From an uncultured Oscillospiraceae bacterium (GTDB lineage: Bacteria > Bacillota > Clostridia > Oscillospirales > Oscillospiraceae), in assembly GCA_947625845.1 (NCBI GenBank), contig CANQQB010000003.1:1-64000 (forward strand): DNA of 64,000 nt. Direction: 5' to 3'. The first letter of the stretch is position 1. Each line of letters begins with the position of its first letter. The position numbers and the translations under genes were made by a program. The notes beneath the pieces were generated by a model. That model searched no databases. It was not told the DNA's origin and saw only the letters and a list, made by a program, of their open reading frames with translations. Shown here one piece after another: positions 26,690 to 35,902 of the stretch.

Positions 26690-27862
26690 TCAATATCCTA
26701 TCTTCACAAATTCGACGCCCGCCAGGGCCTCGGCGATGAGCGGCTCCACGTCCAGGTTTTTCTCCGCCTCCCGGACCTTTGCGAGCTTGGGGTGGGTGCA
26801 GGGGTGCCGGGGGGTGAACACGGTGCAGCAGTCCTCATAGGGCAGGATAGACGTGTCGAAGGTGCCGATATGCCGGGCGACGGCAATGACCTCCTTCTTG
26901 TCCATGCCCACCAGCGGCCGCAGCACGGGCACGTCGGCGCAGTCCTCCGTGGCGGCCATAGCCTCCATGGTCTGGCTGGCCACCTGCCCCAGGCTCTCCC
27001 CGGTGACGATGGCCCCGCAGTGGTTGTCGGCCGCGATGGCCGAGGCCAGACGCATCATCATGCGGCGCATGATCAGCGTGCCGTAATCCTCCGGGCACCT
27101 GTCCCGTATCTCCTCCTGAATGTGGGTGAATGGCACCACCTGCACGGTCATGCGCCCGCACCAGGGCACCAGCAGCCGCGCCAGATCCAGCACCTTCTGC
27201 TTGGCCAGCTCCGAGGTATAGGGGAAGGAGAAAAAGTGCACCGGCAGTATGCGCACGCCCCGCTTGGCCATCATCCAGGTGGACACGGGGCTGTCGATGC
27301 CGCCGGAGAGAAGGCTCACCGCGGACCCGGACGTGCCCACGGGCAGGCCGCCGGCCCCCGGCACGGGGGTGCCGTGGATGTACGCAGCCCGGTCCCGGAC
27401 CTCCAGGTGCACGGTGAGCTCCGGATGGTGCATGTCCGCGACCAAATCGGGAAACGCGTCGTCCAGCTCCCCGCCCACGTACTGGCTCAGCTGCACGCTG
27501 GTCATGGGAAACGCCTTGTCCCCCCGACGGGACTCCACCTTGAAGGTCCTGGCGGCGGCGAGCTCGTCGTGCAGGTACTCCGCCGCACGCCTGGCGATAG
27601 CCGCCGGGTCCTTCTCACAGGCGGCGGCGCGGGTCACGGTCATGACGCCGAACACCTGGCCCAGCGCCTGAAAGGCCCCGTCCACGTCGCAGTCGGGGCT
27701 TTGGGGTTCCACGTATATGACGGACTGGTTGGCCGTCACGGTAAAGGGACCGAAGCGCTTCAATCTCCGGCGGATGTTGCTGGTCAGCTTTTGTTCAAAG
27801 GAGCGCTTGTTCAGGCCCTTCAGGACCACCTCGCCCTCCTTCAGTAAAATCATATCGGTCAT
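26690..27862 (-). CDS. thiI: tRNA 4-thiouridine sulfurtransferase ThiI
   Basis: Adenylates U8 of tRNA and inserts sulfur to make 4-thiouridine; in some bacteria it also serves thiamine synthesis. The 390-residue protein lacks the rhodanese domain, as in most Firmicutes. The N-terminal ferredoxin-like and THUMP domains span about 1-165 (MTDMILLKEGEVVLKGLNKRSFEQKL). The PP-loop is SLLSGGIDSPVSTWMMAKRG near 182-200. PVLRPLVGMDKKEVIAVARHIGTFDTSILPYEDCCTVFTPRHP is typical. I keep ATG 27862, which has GGGAG five bases before; ATG 27853 is possible. It lies between yifB and the M29 peptidase, with gaps of 12 and 4 bases. Confidence 0.95.
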   Translation of the reverse strand: MTDMILLKEGEVVLKGLNKRSFEQKLTSNIRRRLKRFGPFTVTANQSVIYVEPQSPDCDVDGAFQALGQVFGVMTVTRAAACEKDPAAIARRAAEYLHDELAAARTFKVESRRGDKAFPMTSVQLSQYVGGELDDAFPDLVADMHHPELTVHLEVRDRAAYIHGTPVPGAGGLPVGTSGSAVSLLSGGIDSPVSTWMMAKRGVRILPVHFFSFPYTSELAKQKVLDLARLLVPWCGRMTVQVVPFTHIQEEIRDRCPEDYGTLIMRRMMMRLASAIAADNHCGAIVTGESLGQVASQTMEAMAATEDCADVPVLRPLVGMDKKEVIAVARHIGTFDTSILPYEDCCTVFTPRHPCTHPKLAKVREAEKNLDVEPLIAEALAGVEFVKIGY

Positions 27863-27874
27863 ATTATCTCCCGG

Positions 27875-29386
27875 TCACTTTGCAATTTGCAATGTCCTGT
27901 ACTGTATGGCCTCGGCCAGGTGCGCCGGGCCGATGTTTTCCTCCCCGGCCAGGTCGGCGATGGTCCGGGCCACCCGCAATATACGGTCGTAGCTGCGGGC
28001 GGTGAGGCCCATGACCTCGTAAGCGCCCTTCATCAGGGCCGAGCCCTGCTCATCCAGAGCGCAGTATTTCTCCATAGCGGCCGGGTCCATCCTGGCGTTT
28101 TCCAAGATGGACGTGCCCTGGAAACGCGCTCGCTGCACGGCCCGCGCCCTGTCCACCCGCGCTTTGATGGCGGCGGAGGGCTCGCCGCCGGGCTTGGCCT
28201 CCAGGTCCTCGTATTCCAAAGACGGGACCTCCACCATGATGTCGATACGGTCCAGCAGCGGGCCGGATACCTTGCCCTGGTACTCCCGGACGGACCGGTC
28301 CGAGCACCGGCAGCGGCCGGAGGGGTGGCCGTACCAGCCGCAGCGGCATGGGTTCATGGCGCACACCAGCATGAACCGGCTGGGATAGGTGGCCGTGCCG
28401 GTGGCGCGGGAGATGGTGATCTCCCCTTCCTCCAACGGCTGGCGGAGCAGGTCGATCACGTCCCGGTGAAATTCCGGCAGCTCGTCCAGAAACAGCACCC
28501 CATTGTGGGCCAGGCTCATCTCCCCCGGCCGCAGGTCCGCTCCGCCGGACAGGGCCTGGCGGGAGGCGGTCTGGTTGGGGGCACGGAACGGCCGCCGGGC
28601 CACAATGGGGCTGTCCGCCGTGGTCAGGCCCGCCACGGACCATATGGCCGTGGATAAAAGCGCCTCGTCCCGGCTCATGTCCGGCAATATGCCGGGCAGG
28701 CGCTTGGCCAGCATGGATTTGCCCGCTCCCGGCGGACCCACCATGAGCACATTGTGACCTCCCGCGGCGGCCACCTCCAGAGCGCGCTTCACGTTCTCCT
28801 GGCCCTTGACCTCCGCGAAGTCCGGCACGGACACGGCCCCCGGGTCGATGACGCCGGCAGCAGCGGGGGCAATGTCCCGCTCCCCGGCCAGAAGGCCGGT
28901 AAGCTGGCGCACGTCGCGCACGGGATAGACCTGTACGCCTTGGGCAAAGGCCGCCTCGGCGGCGTTGTCCACGGGCACGAACAGGCGCTTTGCCCCGGCC
29001 TTCTCCGCCGCCAGGGCCATGGGCAGGGCCCCGGAAACAGGCCGGAGCTGTCCCGTCAGGGACAGCTCGCCAAAAAACATATCCGTCTCCCGAGGCGGCT
29101 TGATCTGCCCGGAGGCGGTGAGGATACCAAGCAGAATGGGCAGGTCGTAGACCGTGCCGGCCTTTTTCGTGTCCGCCGGGGCCAGGTTGACCGTCATGCG
29201 GCTGACGGGATAGTCCCAGCCGTTGTACTTGATGACGGCCCGGACACGCTCGGCGGCCTCCTTCACGGCGGCGTCGGGCAGGCCCACCATGTCCAGCCGG
29301 GGCAGTCCGGAGGAAATGGAAACCTCCAGCTCCACCTCGTAGCCCCCTATGCCTTTGATGCCAAGGGAACGGATACGCGCGTACAC
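27875..29386 (-). CDS. comM: YifB/ComM-family magnesium-chelatase-like AAA+ ATPase
   Basis: AAA+ helicase-like protein; in naturally competent bacteria ComM promotes branch migration during DNA uptake. The 503-residue protein starts at GTG 29386 after AGGAGG. An N-terminal ribosomal S5/Lon-C-like domain contains SGLPRLDMVGLPDAAVKEAAERVRAVI. Walker A is VGPPGAGKSMLAKRLPGILP near 218, Walker B is GVLFLDELPEFHRDV, and a C-terminal helical domain ends TIADLAGEENIGPAHLAEAIQYRTL. CRCGWYGHPSGRCRCS is the typical cysteine cluster. It is the first gene of yifB-thiI-M29; a family A repeat lies just upstream. Competence itself is not shown here. Confidence 0.93.
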   Translation of the reverse strand: MYARIRSLGIKGIGGYEVELEVSISSGLPRLDMVGLPDAAVKEAAERVRAVIKYNGWDYPVSRMTVNLAPADTKKAGTVYDLPILLGILTASGQIKPPRETDMFFGELSLTGQLRPVSGALPMALAAEKAGAKRLFVPVDNAAEAAFAQGVQVYPVRDVRQLTGLLAGERDIAPAAAGVIDPGAVSVPDFAEVKGQENVKRALEVAAAGGHNVLMVGPPGAGKSMLAKRLPGILPDMSRDEALLSTAIWSVAGLTTADSPIVARRPFRAPNQTASRQALSGGADLRPGEMSLAHNGVLFLDELPEFHRDVIDLLRQPLEEGEITISRATGTATYPSRFMLVCAMNPCRCGWYGHPSGRCRCSDRSVREYQGKVSGPLLDRIDIMVEVPSLEYEDLEAKPGGEPSAAIKARVDRARAVQRARFQGTSILENARMDPAAMEKYCALDEQGSALMKGAYEVMGLTARSYDRILRVARTIADLAGEENIGPAHLAEAIQYRTLQIAK

Positions 29387-29421
29387 GGGCAGGACCTCCT
29401 GTTCGTTTCTTATGGTAACAA

Positions 29422-29564
29422 TCTCTCCCTCCGTCGCGGCTTGCGCCGCGCCACCTCCCTCGTCAGAGGGAGGCGGGGACTATGCCCCCGAATCGGCCCC
29501 GGCAGGGGCCGGCCCCCTCTGACGAGGGGGCTGTCAGCGCCCCTGGCGCTGACTGGGGGAGAGA
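29422..29564. repeat. Family A palindromic element, full copy
   Basis: TCTCTCCCTCCGTCGCGGC...GCCGCGCC, CCTCCCTCGTCAGAGGGAGG, GGGGAC...GCCCCC, GGCCCC...GGGGCC, CCCCCTCTGACGAGGGGG, CAGCGCC...GGCGCTG, ending TGGGGGAGAGA. It fills most of the 213 bases between aspS and yifB. Confidence 0.88.
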
Positions 29565-29599
29565 AAGATTTAAACATCTCTCCCTGCGGCGCGGGGTTT

Positions 29600-31378
29600 T
29601 TATTCCTCCACGCCCACAACCGCGATATGCAGTTCGTCCAGCTGCTTCTGCTCCACCGTGCCGGGGGCGTCCATCATCAGGTCCTGAGCGTTCTTGTTCA
29701 TGGGGAAGGGGATGATCTCCCGGATGGAGGGCTCGCCGGCCAGGAGCATCACCATCCTGTCCACGCCGGGGGCAATGCCCGCGTGAGGCGGCGCGCCGTA
29801 GCAGAAGGCGTTGTACATGGCGGGGAACTTGGCCTTCACGTCCGCCTCCCCCAGACCCACCATCTCAAAAGCCTTGACCATGATGTCCGGGTCATGGTTC
29901 CGGACCGCGCCGGAGGAAAGCTCCACGCCGTTGCACACCAGGTCGTATTGATAGGCGTAGATGTCCAGGGGGTCCACCTCACCCTTTTCCGCCTTTTCCA
30001 GTATCTCCAGGCCGCCGTTGGGCATGGAGAACGGGTTGTGGCAGAACTCCAGCTGGCCGGATTCCTCCCCGATCTCGAACATGGGGAAGTCCACGATCCA
30101 GCAGAACTCGTACCGCTTCTCGTCCATGTGGCCGGGCACCGCCGCGCCCAGCATCTTCACCGCCACGCCGGCGGTCTTCCGCGCCGCGTCCTTCGTCCCG
30201 GCGGCGATAATGCCCAGACTGCCGGGGACCAGACCCAGGGCCTTGAGGTCTTCTTCATGCCCGGTGAGGAACTTGGCCACGCCGCCCACCAGCGCGCCGG
30301 ATTCGTCCATGCGGACCCAGTAGGGCTTCTGGCCGGACTGGACGGCGATATCGTCGCACAGCTTGTCGATCTGCTTGCGGGTGAGCGCGGCGCCGGTGCA
30401 GGGCACGATCTTCACCACCGCCGCCTGCTCGAAGGGCTGGAAGCCCTCGGCGGCCTTGGCAATATCGGTCATGTCCTTCACGGTCAGGTCTATCCGCAGG
30501 TCCGGCTTGTCGGTGCCATAAATCTCCATGGCGTCGTTAAAGCTGATGCGCCGGAAGGGGGGCTTGGACGCCACGTTATACACGCCGTATTTGGCGAAGA
30601 TGGGGGGCAGCACGTCCTCGATGACGGCGAACACGTCCTCCTGGGTGGCGAAGGCCATCTCCATGTCCAGCTGGTAAAACTCACCGGGGGACCGGTCGCC
30701 GCGAGCGTCCTCGTCCCGGAAGCAGGGGGCGATCTGGAAGTACCTGTCGAAGCCGGAGGTCATGAGAAGCTGCTTGAACTGCTGAGGTGCCTGGGGCAGA
30801 GCGTAGAACTTGCCCGGATGCTTGCGGGCGGGGACCAGATAGTCCCGCGCCCCCTCGGGACTGGAGGCCGTCAGGATAGGCGTGGTGATCTCCAGAAAAT
30901 CGTGGGCCATCATGCCCGCGCGCAGCGCCGCGACCACGTTGCAGCGAAGGACGATGTTCTTCTTCACCGCCGGGTTGCGCAGGTCCAGGTAGCGGTATTT
31001 GAGCCGCAGGCTCTCGTCCGCGTCGCGGCTTCTATTGATCTCAAAGGGCAGCTCGTTATAGTGGCAGCGGCCCAGGACCTCCACCGCCTCCGGGACGATC
31101 TCGATGTCCCCGGTGGGCAGCTTGGGGTTTTTGCTGTCCCGCTCCCGGACCGTGCCGGCGACGGAGACGGTGCTCTCCTTGGCGATGGCCCGGAAGGCCT
31201 TCACCATATCCTCCGTCTCGGCCACCGCCTGGGTAGTGCCGTAAAAGTCCCGTATCACGGCAAAGGCCAGCGCGGAGGATACGACGCGGACATTTTCCAG
31301 CCAGCCCACGATCGTGACCTTTTCCCCGGCGTTTTCAAGCCGCAGTTCATTGCAGGTATGGGTGCGCATCTGTGTCAT
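29600..31378 (-). CDS. aspS: Aspartyl-tRNA synthetase
   Basis: Class II synthetase charging tRNA-Asp. The 592-residue protein has the OB-fold anticodon-binding domain (KVTIVGWLENVRVVSSALAFAVIRDFYG), motif 2 (FDRYFQIAPCFRDEDARGDRSPGEFYQLDMEM), the bacterial GAD insertion around residues 290-420, and motif 3 (AFCYGAPPHAGIAPGVDRMVMLLAGEPSIREIIPFP). This is the bacterial-type enzyme by length and insertion. It begins 3 bases after hisS, giving the frequent hisS-aspS pair. ATG 31378 is used; ATG 31369 is possible. No asparaginyl-tRNA synthetase is in view, so discrimination between Asp and Asn tRNA cannot be judged. Confidence 0.97.
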   Translation of the reverse strand: MTQMRTHTCNELRLENAGEKVTIVGWLENVRVVSSALAFAVIRDFYGTTQAVAETEDMVKAFRAIAKESTVSVAGTVRERDSKNPKLPTGDIEIVPEAVEVLGRCHYNELPFEINRSRDADESLRLKYRYLDLRNPAVKKNIVLRCNVVAALRAGMMAHDFLEITTPILTASSPEGARDYLVPARKHPGKFYALPQAPQQFKQLLMTSGFDRYFQIAPCFRDEDARGDRSPGEFYQLDMEMAFATQEDVFAVIEDVLPPIFAKYGVYNVASKPPFRRISFNDAMEIYGTDKPDLRIDLTVKDMTDIAKAAEGFQPFEQAAVVKIVPCTGAALTRKQIDKLCDDIAVQSGQKPYWVRMDESGALVGGVAKFLTGHEEDLKALGLVPGSLGIIAAGTKDAARKTAGVAVKMLGAAVPGHMDEKRYEFCWIVDFPMFEIGEESGQLEFCHNPFSMPNGGLEILEKAEKGEVDPLDIYAYQYDLVCNGVELSSGAVRNHDPDIMVKAFEMVGLGEADVKAKFPAMYNAFCYGAPPHAGIAPGVDRMVMLLAGEPSIREIIPFPMNKNAQDLMMDAPGTVEQKQLDELHIAVVGVEE

Positions 31379-31381
31379 TTC

Positions 31382-32716
31382 TTATCTCTCCTTCACCGGC
31401 GTCACCGGCGTATGCAAACTCTCTTTTATAATTTCAGCGGCCTGTTCCACGGCCACGGTCACCTGGGTCCCGGCCCGCAGGTCCTTGAGCCCCACGGTGC
31501 CGTTTTTGGCCTCGTCCTCCCCCACCACGGCGGCGTAAGGGATACGCAGCTTGTCCGCGTAGGCGAACTTGGCCTTGGCCTTTTTCCTCTCCGTATACAC
31601 CTGGGTGCGCACCCCGGCAGCGCGCAGCGCGGCGGCGCAGCGGACGGCGTAGTCCAGCTCCTCCCCCAGGGGTATCACCAGCGCGTCGCAGGGGGCGGTG
31701 GGCAGCTCGTCGTTCAAAAGTCCCTGCTCCTGCAAAATATAGAAAAGCCGCGTCACGCCGATGCTCAGCCCCACGCCGGGCAGCTTCCTGTCCGTATAGT
31801 ACCCGGCCAGGTCGTCATACCGCCCGCCGGAGCACACGGACCCCACCTCGGGATGATCCAGAAGCTGCGTCTCGTACACCGTGCCGGTATAGTAGTCCAG
31901 CCCCCGCGCGATGGTCAGGTCCACCCGCCACTTGTCGTCCGGTACCCCCAGGCCCGGCAGCAGCGCCGTCACGGCCTTCAGCTCGGCCAGCCCCTCGTCC
32001 AGCACCGGGTCCTTCCCGGCCAGCGCTTCCAGCGTCCCCATGGGGTCGGACGCGGACAGGATGGACAGCAGCTCCGCCGCCTTGTCCGGCGTCATGCCAA
32101 GCTCCGTCAAAATACCGGCCACCTTTTCCGGACCGATCTTCTCCAGCTTGTCCACCGCGCCCATGACGGCCGCCGGATCGGCCACGTCCAGAAGCTTGAA
32201 CAGGCCGTTTAAGACCTTGCGGTTGTTGATGCGGATGCAAAACCGCTCCAGCCCCAGCCGGCGCAGAGCGTCGCATATGACGGCGGGCATTTCCGCGTCG
32301 CTGGCGATGTCCAGCGTCCCGTCGCCGATCACGTCGATGTCGGCCTGGTAAAACTCCCGGAACCGGCCCCGCTGGGCCCGCTCCCCCCGGTATACCTTGG
32401 CGATCTGGTACCGGCGGAAGGGGAAGGCCAGCCGGCCGGCGTTCATGGCCACGTACTTGGCCAGGGGCACCGTCAAATCGAAGCGAAGAGCCAGGTCGCT
32501 GTCGCCCTTGGCGAAGCGGTAGATCTGTTTTTCCGTCTCGCCGCCGCCCTTGGCCAGCAAGACCTCCGCCGATTCGATGGCGGGGGTGTCGATGGCGGTG
32601 AAGCCGTACAGCTCATAGGTCCGGCGCAGCAGGCGCAGCACCGCGTCCATCTGAGCCTGCTTATCGGGCAGCAGCTCCATAAACCCGGACAGGGTCCGGG
32701 GCTTGATCCGTTGCAT
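31382..32716 (-). CDS. hisS: Histidyl-tRNA synthetase
   Basis: Class II synthetase charging tRNA-His. The 444-residue protein begins MQRIKPRTLSGFMELLPDKQ, somewhat divergent from the usual KGTxDxLP start. Motif 2 is FPFRRYQIAKVYRGERAQRGRFREFYQADIDVIG and the His-specific motif is IARGLDYYTGTVYE. The anticodon-binding domain begins near residue 345 (CDALVIPLGEELDYAVRCAAALRAAGVRTQVY) and includes AYADKLRIPYAAVVGEDEAKNGTVGLKDL. Length is typical. It follows the mgsA-like gene by 9 bases and precedes aspS by 3, forming the distal part of the Mre/PBP2 transcript. Confidence 0.96.
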   Translation of the reverse strand: MQRIKPRTLSGFMELLPDKQAQMDAVLRLLRRTYELYGFTAIDTPAIESAEVLLAKGGGETEKQIYRFAKGDSDLALRFDLTVPLAKYVAMNAGRLAFPFRRYQIAKVYRGERAQRGRFREFYQADIDVIGDGTLDIASDAEMPAVICDALRRLGLERFCIRINNRKVLNGLFKLLDVADPAAVMGAVDKLEKIGPEKVAGILTELGMTPDKAAELLSILSASDPMGTLEALAGKDPVLDEGLAELKAVTALLPGLGVPDDKWRVDLTIARGLDYYTGTVYETQLLDHPEVGSVCSGGRYDDLAGYYTDRKLPGVGLSIGVTRLFYILQEQGLLNDELPTAPCDALVIPLGEELDYAVRCAAALRAAGVRTQVYTERKKAKAKFAYADKLRIPYAAVVGEDEAKNGTVGLKDLRAGTQVTVAVEQAAEIIKESLHTPVTPVKER

Positions 32717-32725
32717 AGACGCTCC

Positions 32726-33136
32726 TTATTTCTTCTTGTTTTTGGGGTTTACGATATCGCGCCAGGCGAAGTCGCCCCGGCGCAGACCCTGCACCAGTAC
32801 CTCCGCCGTGGCGATATTGGAGGCGAAGGGGATATTGTGGTTGGCGCAGAGAAGGCTTATCTCGTTGACCGGTCCGAACAGCTCCGGGTGATAGGGGTCG
32901 GCGAAGAACAGGACCAGGTCGATCTCGTTATAGGCGATGCGCGCGCCGATCTGCTGCACGCCGCCCTGGGCCGAGCCCATGTAAAGCTCGATGGGCAGGC
33001 CGGTGGCCTCGCTGACCAGCTTGCCGGTGGCGTTGGTGGCAATGATGTTGTGCTCCGCCAGGATGCTGCAATAGGCGATGCAGAACTGGACCATGAGCTC
33101 TTTCTTCCCGTCGTGTGCCATCAATGCGATATTCAT
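32726..33136 (-). CDS. mgsA: Methylglyoxal synthase-like protein with altered active site
   Basis: Small protein of 136 residues from the MGS domain family; the true enzyme turns dihydroxyacetone phosphate into methylglyoxal. Family resemblance is clear: NIALMAHDGKKELMVQF at the start, EATGLPIELYMGSAQGGVQQIGARIA in the middle, and IPFASNIATAEVLVQGLRRGDFAWRDIVNP at the end. However the catalytic base Asp of GGDQQ is Val (GGVQQ), and the His/Asp region normally reading DPLxxxPHxPD is DPYHPELFGPVN. GTTG is also NATG. Catalysis as in E. coli MgsA is therefore doubtful. The position behind PBP2 matches the clostridial mre cluster. It may bind phosphate ligands or have a new role. Confidence 0.82.
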   Translation of the reverse strand: MNIALMAHDGKKELMVQFCIAYCSILAEHNIIATNATGKLVSEATGLPIELYMGSAQGGVQQIGARIAYNEIDLVLFFADPYHPELFGPVNEISLLCANHNIPFASNIATAEVLVQGLRRGDFAWRDIVNPKNKKK

Positions 33137-33193
33137 GAACGTACCTCCTTGTCGGTTTGACGTGTTGTTTTATTCTTAAATATGCCGCGCGCC

Positions 33194-35296
33194 TCAGCGC
33201 AGCAGGGTCAGCTCGTCCTCCGTGTTCTGGGTACTCACCTGGAAGTCGAAGTAGTACTGGAGCATGTCGCGGGCCATCACGCCCAGGTTGGCGCCCCTGG
33301 AGCCGTTCTCGATGGCCACGGCCACGGCGATCTCCGGGCTCTGGTAGGGGGCAAAGCAGATGAAGAAGGCGTCGTTGGTGCTGCTCTCGGTCTCGGTGGT
33401 GCCGGTCTTGGCGGCCACTTCATATTGGAACCCTGCGAATGGCGTGTACGCGGTGCCCCAGCGGTTGGTGACGGCGCCCCGCATGCCCTCGTGGATCAGG
33501 TCCCAGGTGATCTGCGACGTCTCCACCTGGCTCATGACCTCCGGCTTGCGCTCGTAGACGCTCTCGGAGTAATCGTAGCTGGATGCGGACTTCAGAATGG
33601 AGCAGCTGTACACCGTGCCGCCGTTGGCGATGGCCGCGGCGTACCGGCCCAGCTGCAGCGGCGTGATGCCGGTCAGGCCCTGGCCGATGGAGGCCAGCAG
33701 GGTATCGGCCGCGTACCAGGCCTGGTCCCGCAGGCCCTTATAGAGCTCGGCCTTGTAGGCGGGGGATGACACCCGGCCCGTGGCCTCGGCAAGCTCGATG
33801 CCGGTGGGCTCGCCCAGGCCCAGAAGAGAGGCGTACTTGTCGATGTTGTCGATGCCGATGGTGTCGCCCACGGTGAAGAAGAAGTAGTTGCAGCTATAGG
33901 TCAGCGCGCCGCTGACGTTCAGCTCCCCGTGGGGGCCGCCGGAACAGCCGGGGGCATACCCGTCGGCGATATACTTGTCGAAGATGGTGGTGCAGTTGAC
34001 CATGGTGTCCGCGCCGAAGAAGCCCGTGTCGATGCCCGCCACGGCCATACAGGGCTTCCAGGTGGAGCCGGGAGAGTAAAGGCCGGACAGCACCCGGTTC
34101 GTCAGGGGATGGTTCTCGTTCTCCAGAAGGGTGCTGTAGTCGTCCCAGTAAGTCTCCAGGTTATAGGACGGATAGCTGGCCATTGCCAGCGGCTCGCCGG
34201 TGCGGGTGTCGATGGCCACGATGGCGCCGCCGGTGATCAGCTCCCGCACGTCCCCCGGCCGGTGCTCCGCCTGCGCCAGCTCGTTTTCCGCCTCGGTCTG
34301 CAGGTTCGTCGACTCGATGTAGTTGGCCAGAGTGGACTCGGCGGCGGCCTGTAGTCGGATGTCCAGGGTCAGGTAGATGTTGTTGCCGGGCTTTGGCGTC
34401 TTGGTGTAGGTGGTGCCGGTGACGATGCCGTCCGCGGTGCGGGTGATCTCCGCCTCGCCGTCCACCCCGTGGAGCATGCTCTCAAAGGCGGCCTCCGCGC
34501 CGGACTGGCCCACGATGGCGTCCAGGGGATAGCCCTGGTCCTTGTAGCGCTTATATTGCTCGGCGCTCATCAGGCCCGTGTAGCCCAGAATATGGGGCGC
34601 GTAGGTGGTGTTGTACTCCCGGACGTAGCTGACCTGCACCTCGATGCCGGGCAGGTCCGCCTCCATGAGGGCGGTGATGGTGTTGATGGACACGTCCCGC
34701 GCGAAGATATAGTCGGAGGTATTGATGACCCAGCGCACGTTCACGCAGTAGCGCACGCCGGCGATGATACGCAGGTCCTCGGCGGAGTAGTTGCCGTCGA
34801 TGCTGTACCGGGAGCGCATCTTGGCCATGACCTCCACGGCGGAGGCGTCCGGGTCCAGCTTGTTGGCGTTCAGCCATGCCTTCAGCAGCAGGGACTGGGT
34901 GGAGGACATGTCCGTGAACTCCCAGGGGGGCTCCATGGTGATGGGCAGCTCGTCGTTATAGTGGTCGCCGTTTTCCTCGATGATGGAGCACATCTGCAAA
35001 ATGATCTCGTTGGCCTCGGCGATGGAGATATCGTCGTTCATGAGCAGCTCGTCGTCCTTGATGAGCAGGTTGTTGCAGCTGCGGTTGGACACCAGCAGCC
35101 GGCCGTACCGGTCCATCATGTTGCCCCGCGCGGCCACGACGGTCTCGTGGGAGACGATGGAGTTGACGGATTGCTCATACGCCTGGTTGCCCTGGACGAT
35201 CTGCAGGTCATACAGCTTGACGAAAAACACGGCGAGGACGGCCATGACGAACAGTCCCAAAAACAGCAGCCGGCCTGTGCTTATCAGCTTTCTCAT
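33194..35296 (-). CDS. mrdA: Penicillin-binding protein 2, elongasome transpeptidase
   Basis: Class B penicillin-binding protein that cross-links peptidoglycan in the cell-elongation machine. The 700-residue protein has an N-terminal membrane anchor (LLFLGLFVMAVLAVFFVKLYDLQIV), the dimerisation/pedestal domain and a transpeptidase domain from about residue 330. The three active-site motifs are STWK (YSPGSTWKPCMAV) near 400, SxN in YSCNYFF, and KTG in VAAKTGTTETESS near 630. It follows mreD by 45 bases, as in other Mre clusters. RodA and MreB are not in this window. The C-terminus (FDFQVSTQNTEDELTLLR) is short after the transpeptidase fold. Confidence 0.94.
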   Translation of the reverse strand: MRKLISTGRLLFLGLFVMAVLAVFFVKLYDLQIVQGNQAYEQSVNSIVSHETVVAARGNMMDRYGRLLVSNRSCNNLLIKDDELLMNDDISIAEANEIILQMCSIIEENGDHYNDELPITMEPPWEFTDMSSTQSLLLKAWLNANKLDPDASAVEVMAKMRSRYSIDGNYSAEDLRIIAGVRYCVNVRWVINTSDYIFARDVSINTITALMEADLPGIEVQVSYVREYNTTYAPHILGYTGLMSAEQYKRYKDQGYPLDAIVGQSGAEAAFESMLHGVDGEAEITRTADGIVTGTTYTKTPKPGNNIYLTLDIRLQAAAESTLANYIESTNLQTEAENELAQAEHRPGDVRELITGGAIVAIDTRTGEPLAMASYPSYNLETYWDDYSTLLENENHPLTNRVLSGLYSPGSTWKPCMAVAGIDTGFFGADTMVNCTTIFDKYIADGYAPGCSGGPHGELNVSGALTYSCNYFFFTVGDTIGIDNIDKYASLLGLGEPTGIELAEATGRVSSPAYKAELYKGLRDQAWYAADTLLASIGQGLTGITPLQLGRYAAAIANGGTVYSCSILKSASSYDYSESVYERKPEVMSQVETSQITWDLIHEGMRGAVTNRWGTAYTPFAGFQYEVAAKTGTTETESSTNDAFFICFAPYQSPEIAVAVAIENGSRGANLGVMARDMLQYYFDFQVSTQNTEDELTLLR

Positions 35297-35341
35297 GGGT
35301 ATTGCCTTTCTTTCGGAAAAACGGGGAACACGGCAAACGTC

Positions 35342-35896
35342 TTAATGGCCCATGGGGCGCTCGGCGATGAGCTTGCAGGGCAGATACACCGGCACGGCCC
35401 ACACCAGGCTCCAGCCGGTCTGGATAAGTCCCGTGCGCACCACGCGCCATACGTACCCGCCGCCGTAATACAGCCGCCGGAACGTCTCCGCGTCCTCCCC
35501 GGACAGAAACAGCGTGCGGAACATCTGGCAGAAGGCGATCACGACCAGGGCCAGAGCCGTCATGACCAGATAGGACACCAGCCCTTTTTGCAGCATGTAC
35601 TTGCCCAGCGCGCCAACCAGAAATCCCGCCGCGGGCAGCAATATGGTGAACAGCACCACGTGGTCAGTGTACCCCATGTCGGCGAAAAGTCCCGCCGCCA
35701 GACCCACCAGGCCGCCCCATACGCCGCCCTCGAACAGTCCCACCGCCACCACCAGCGACGGCACCAGCATGGCCTTCACGCCGGCCAGGGGGATGCGGGA
35801 CAGGATCAGGTTCTGCAAAATGAACGCGCCCGCCAGCATAAGGCCGTACACGATGGCCCGCCGGAGCTTGGACAGATCTATTAAGTCAAGTAACAT
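35342..35896 (-). CDS. mreD: Rod shape-determining protein MreD
   Basis: Small integral-membrane component of the elongasome. The 184-residue protein has about five hydrophobic segments: AIVYGLMLAGAFILQNLIL, AMLVPSLVVAVGLFEGGVWGGLVGLAAGLFAD, VVLFTILLPAAGFLVGAL, YLVMTALALVVIAFCQMF and TGWSLVWAVPVYLPCKLIA. Sequence conservation of MreD is low, so the call rests on topology, the GLxxGLxxD-like segment and position between mreC (6-base gap) and the PBP2 gene. Length fits the family. Confidence 0.9.
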   Translation of the reverse strand: MLLDLIDLSKLRRAIVYGLMLAGAFILQNLILSRIPLAGVKAMLVPSLVVAVGLFEGGVWGGLVGLAAGLFADMGYTDHVVLFTILLPAAGFLVGALGKYMLQKGLVSYLVMTALALVVIAFCQMFRTLFLSGEDAETFRRLYYGGGYVWRVVRTGLIQTGWSLVWAVPVYLPCKLIAERPMGH

Positions 35897-35902
35897 AGCC
35901 CG

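Noticed and set aside
28754-32212. 1152-residue plus-strand ORF
   Set aside because: It is antisense to yifB, aspS and hisS, which have clear motifs; high GC keeps the opposite frame open. The translation is low-complexity (His/Gly/Val-rich).
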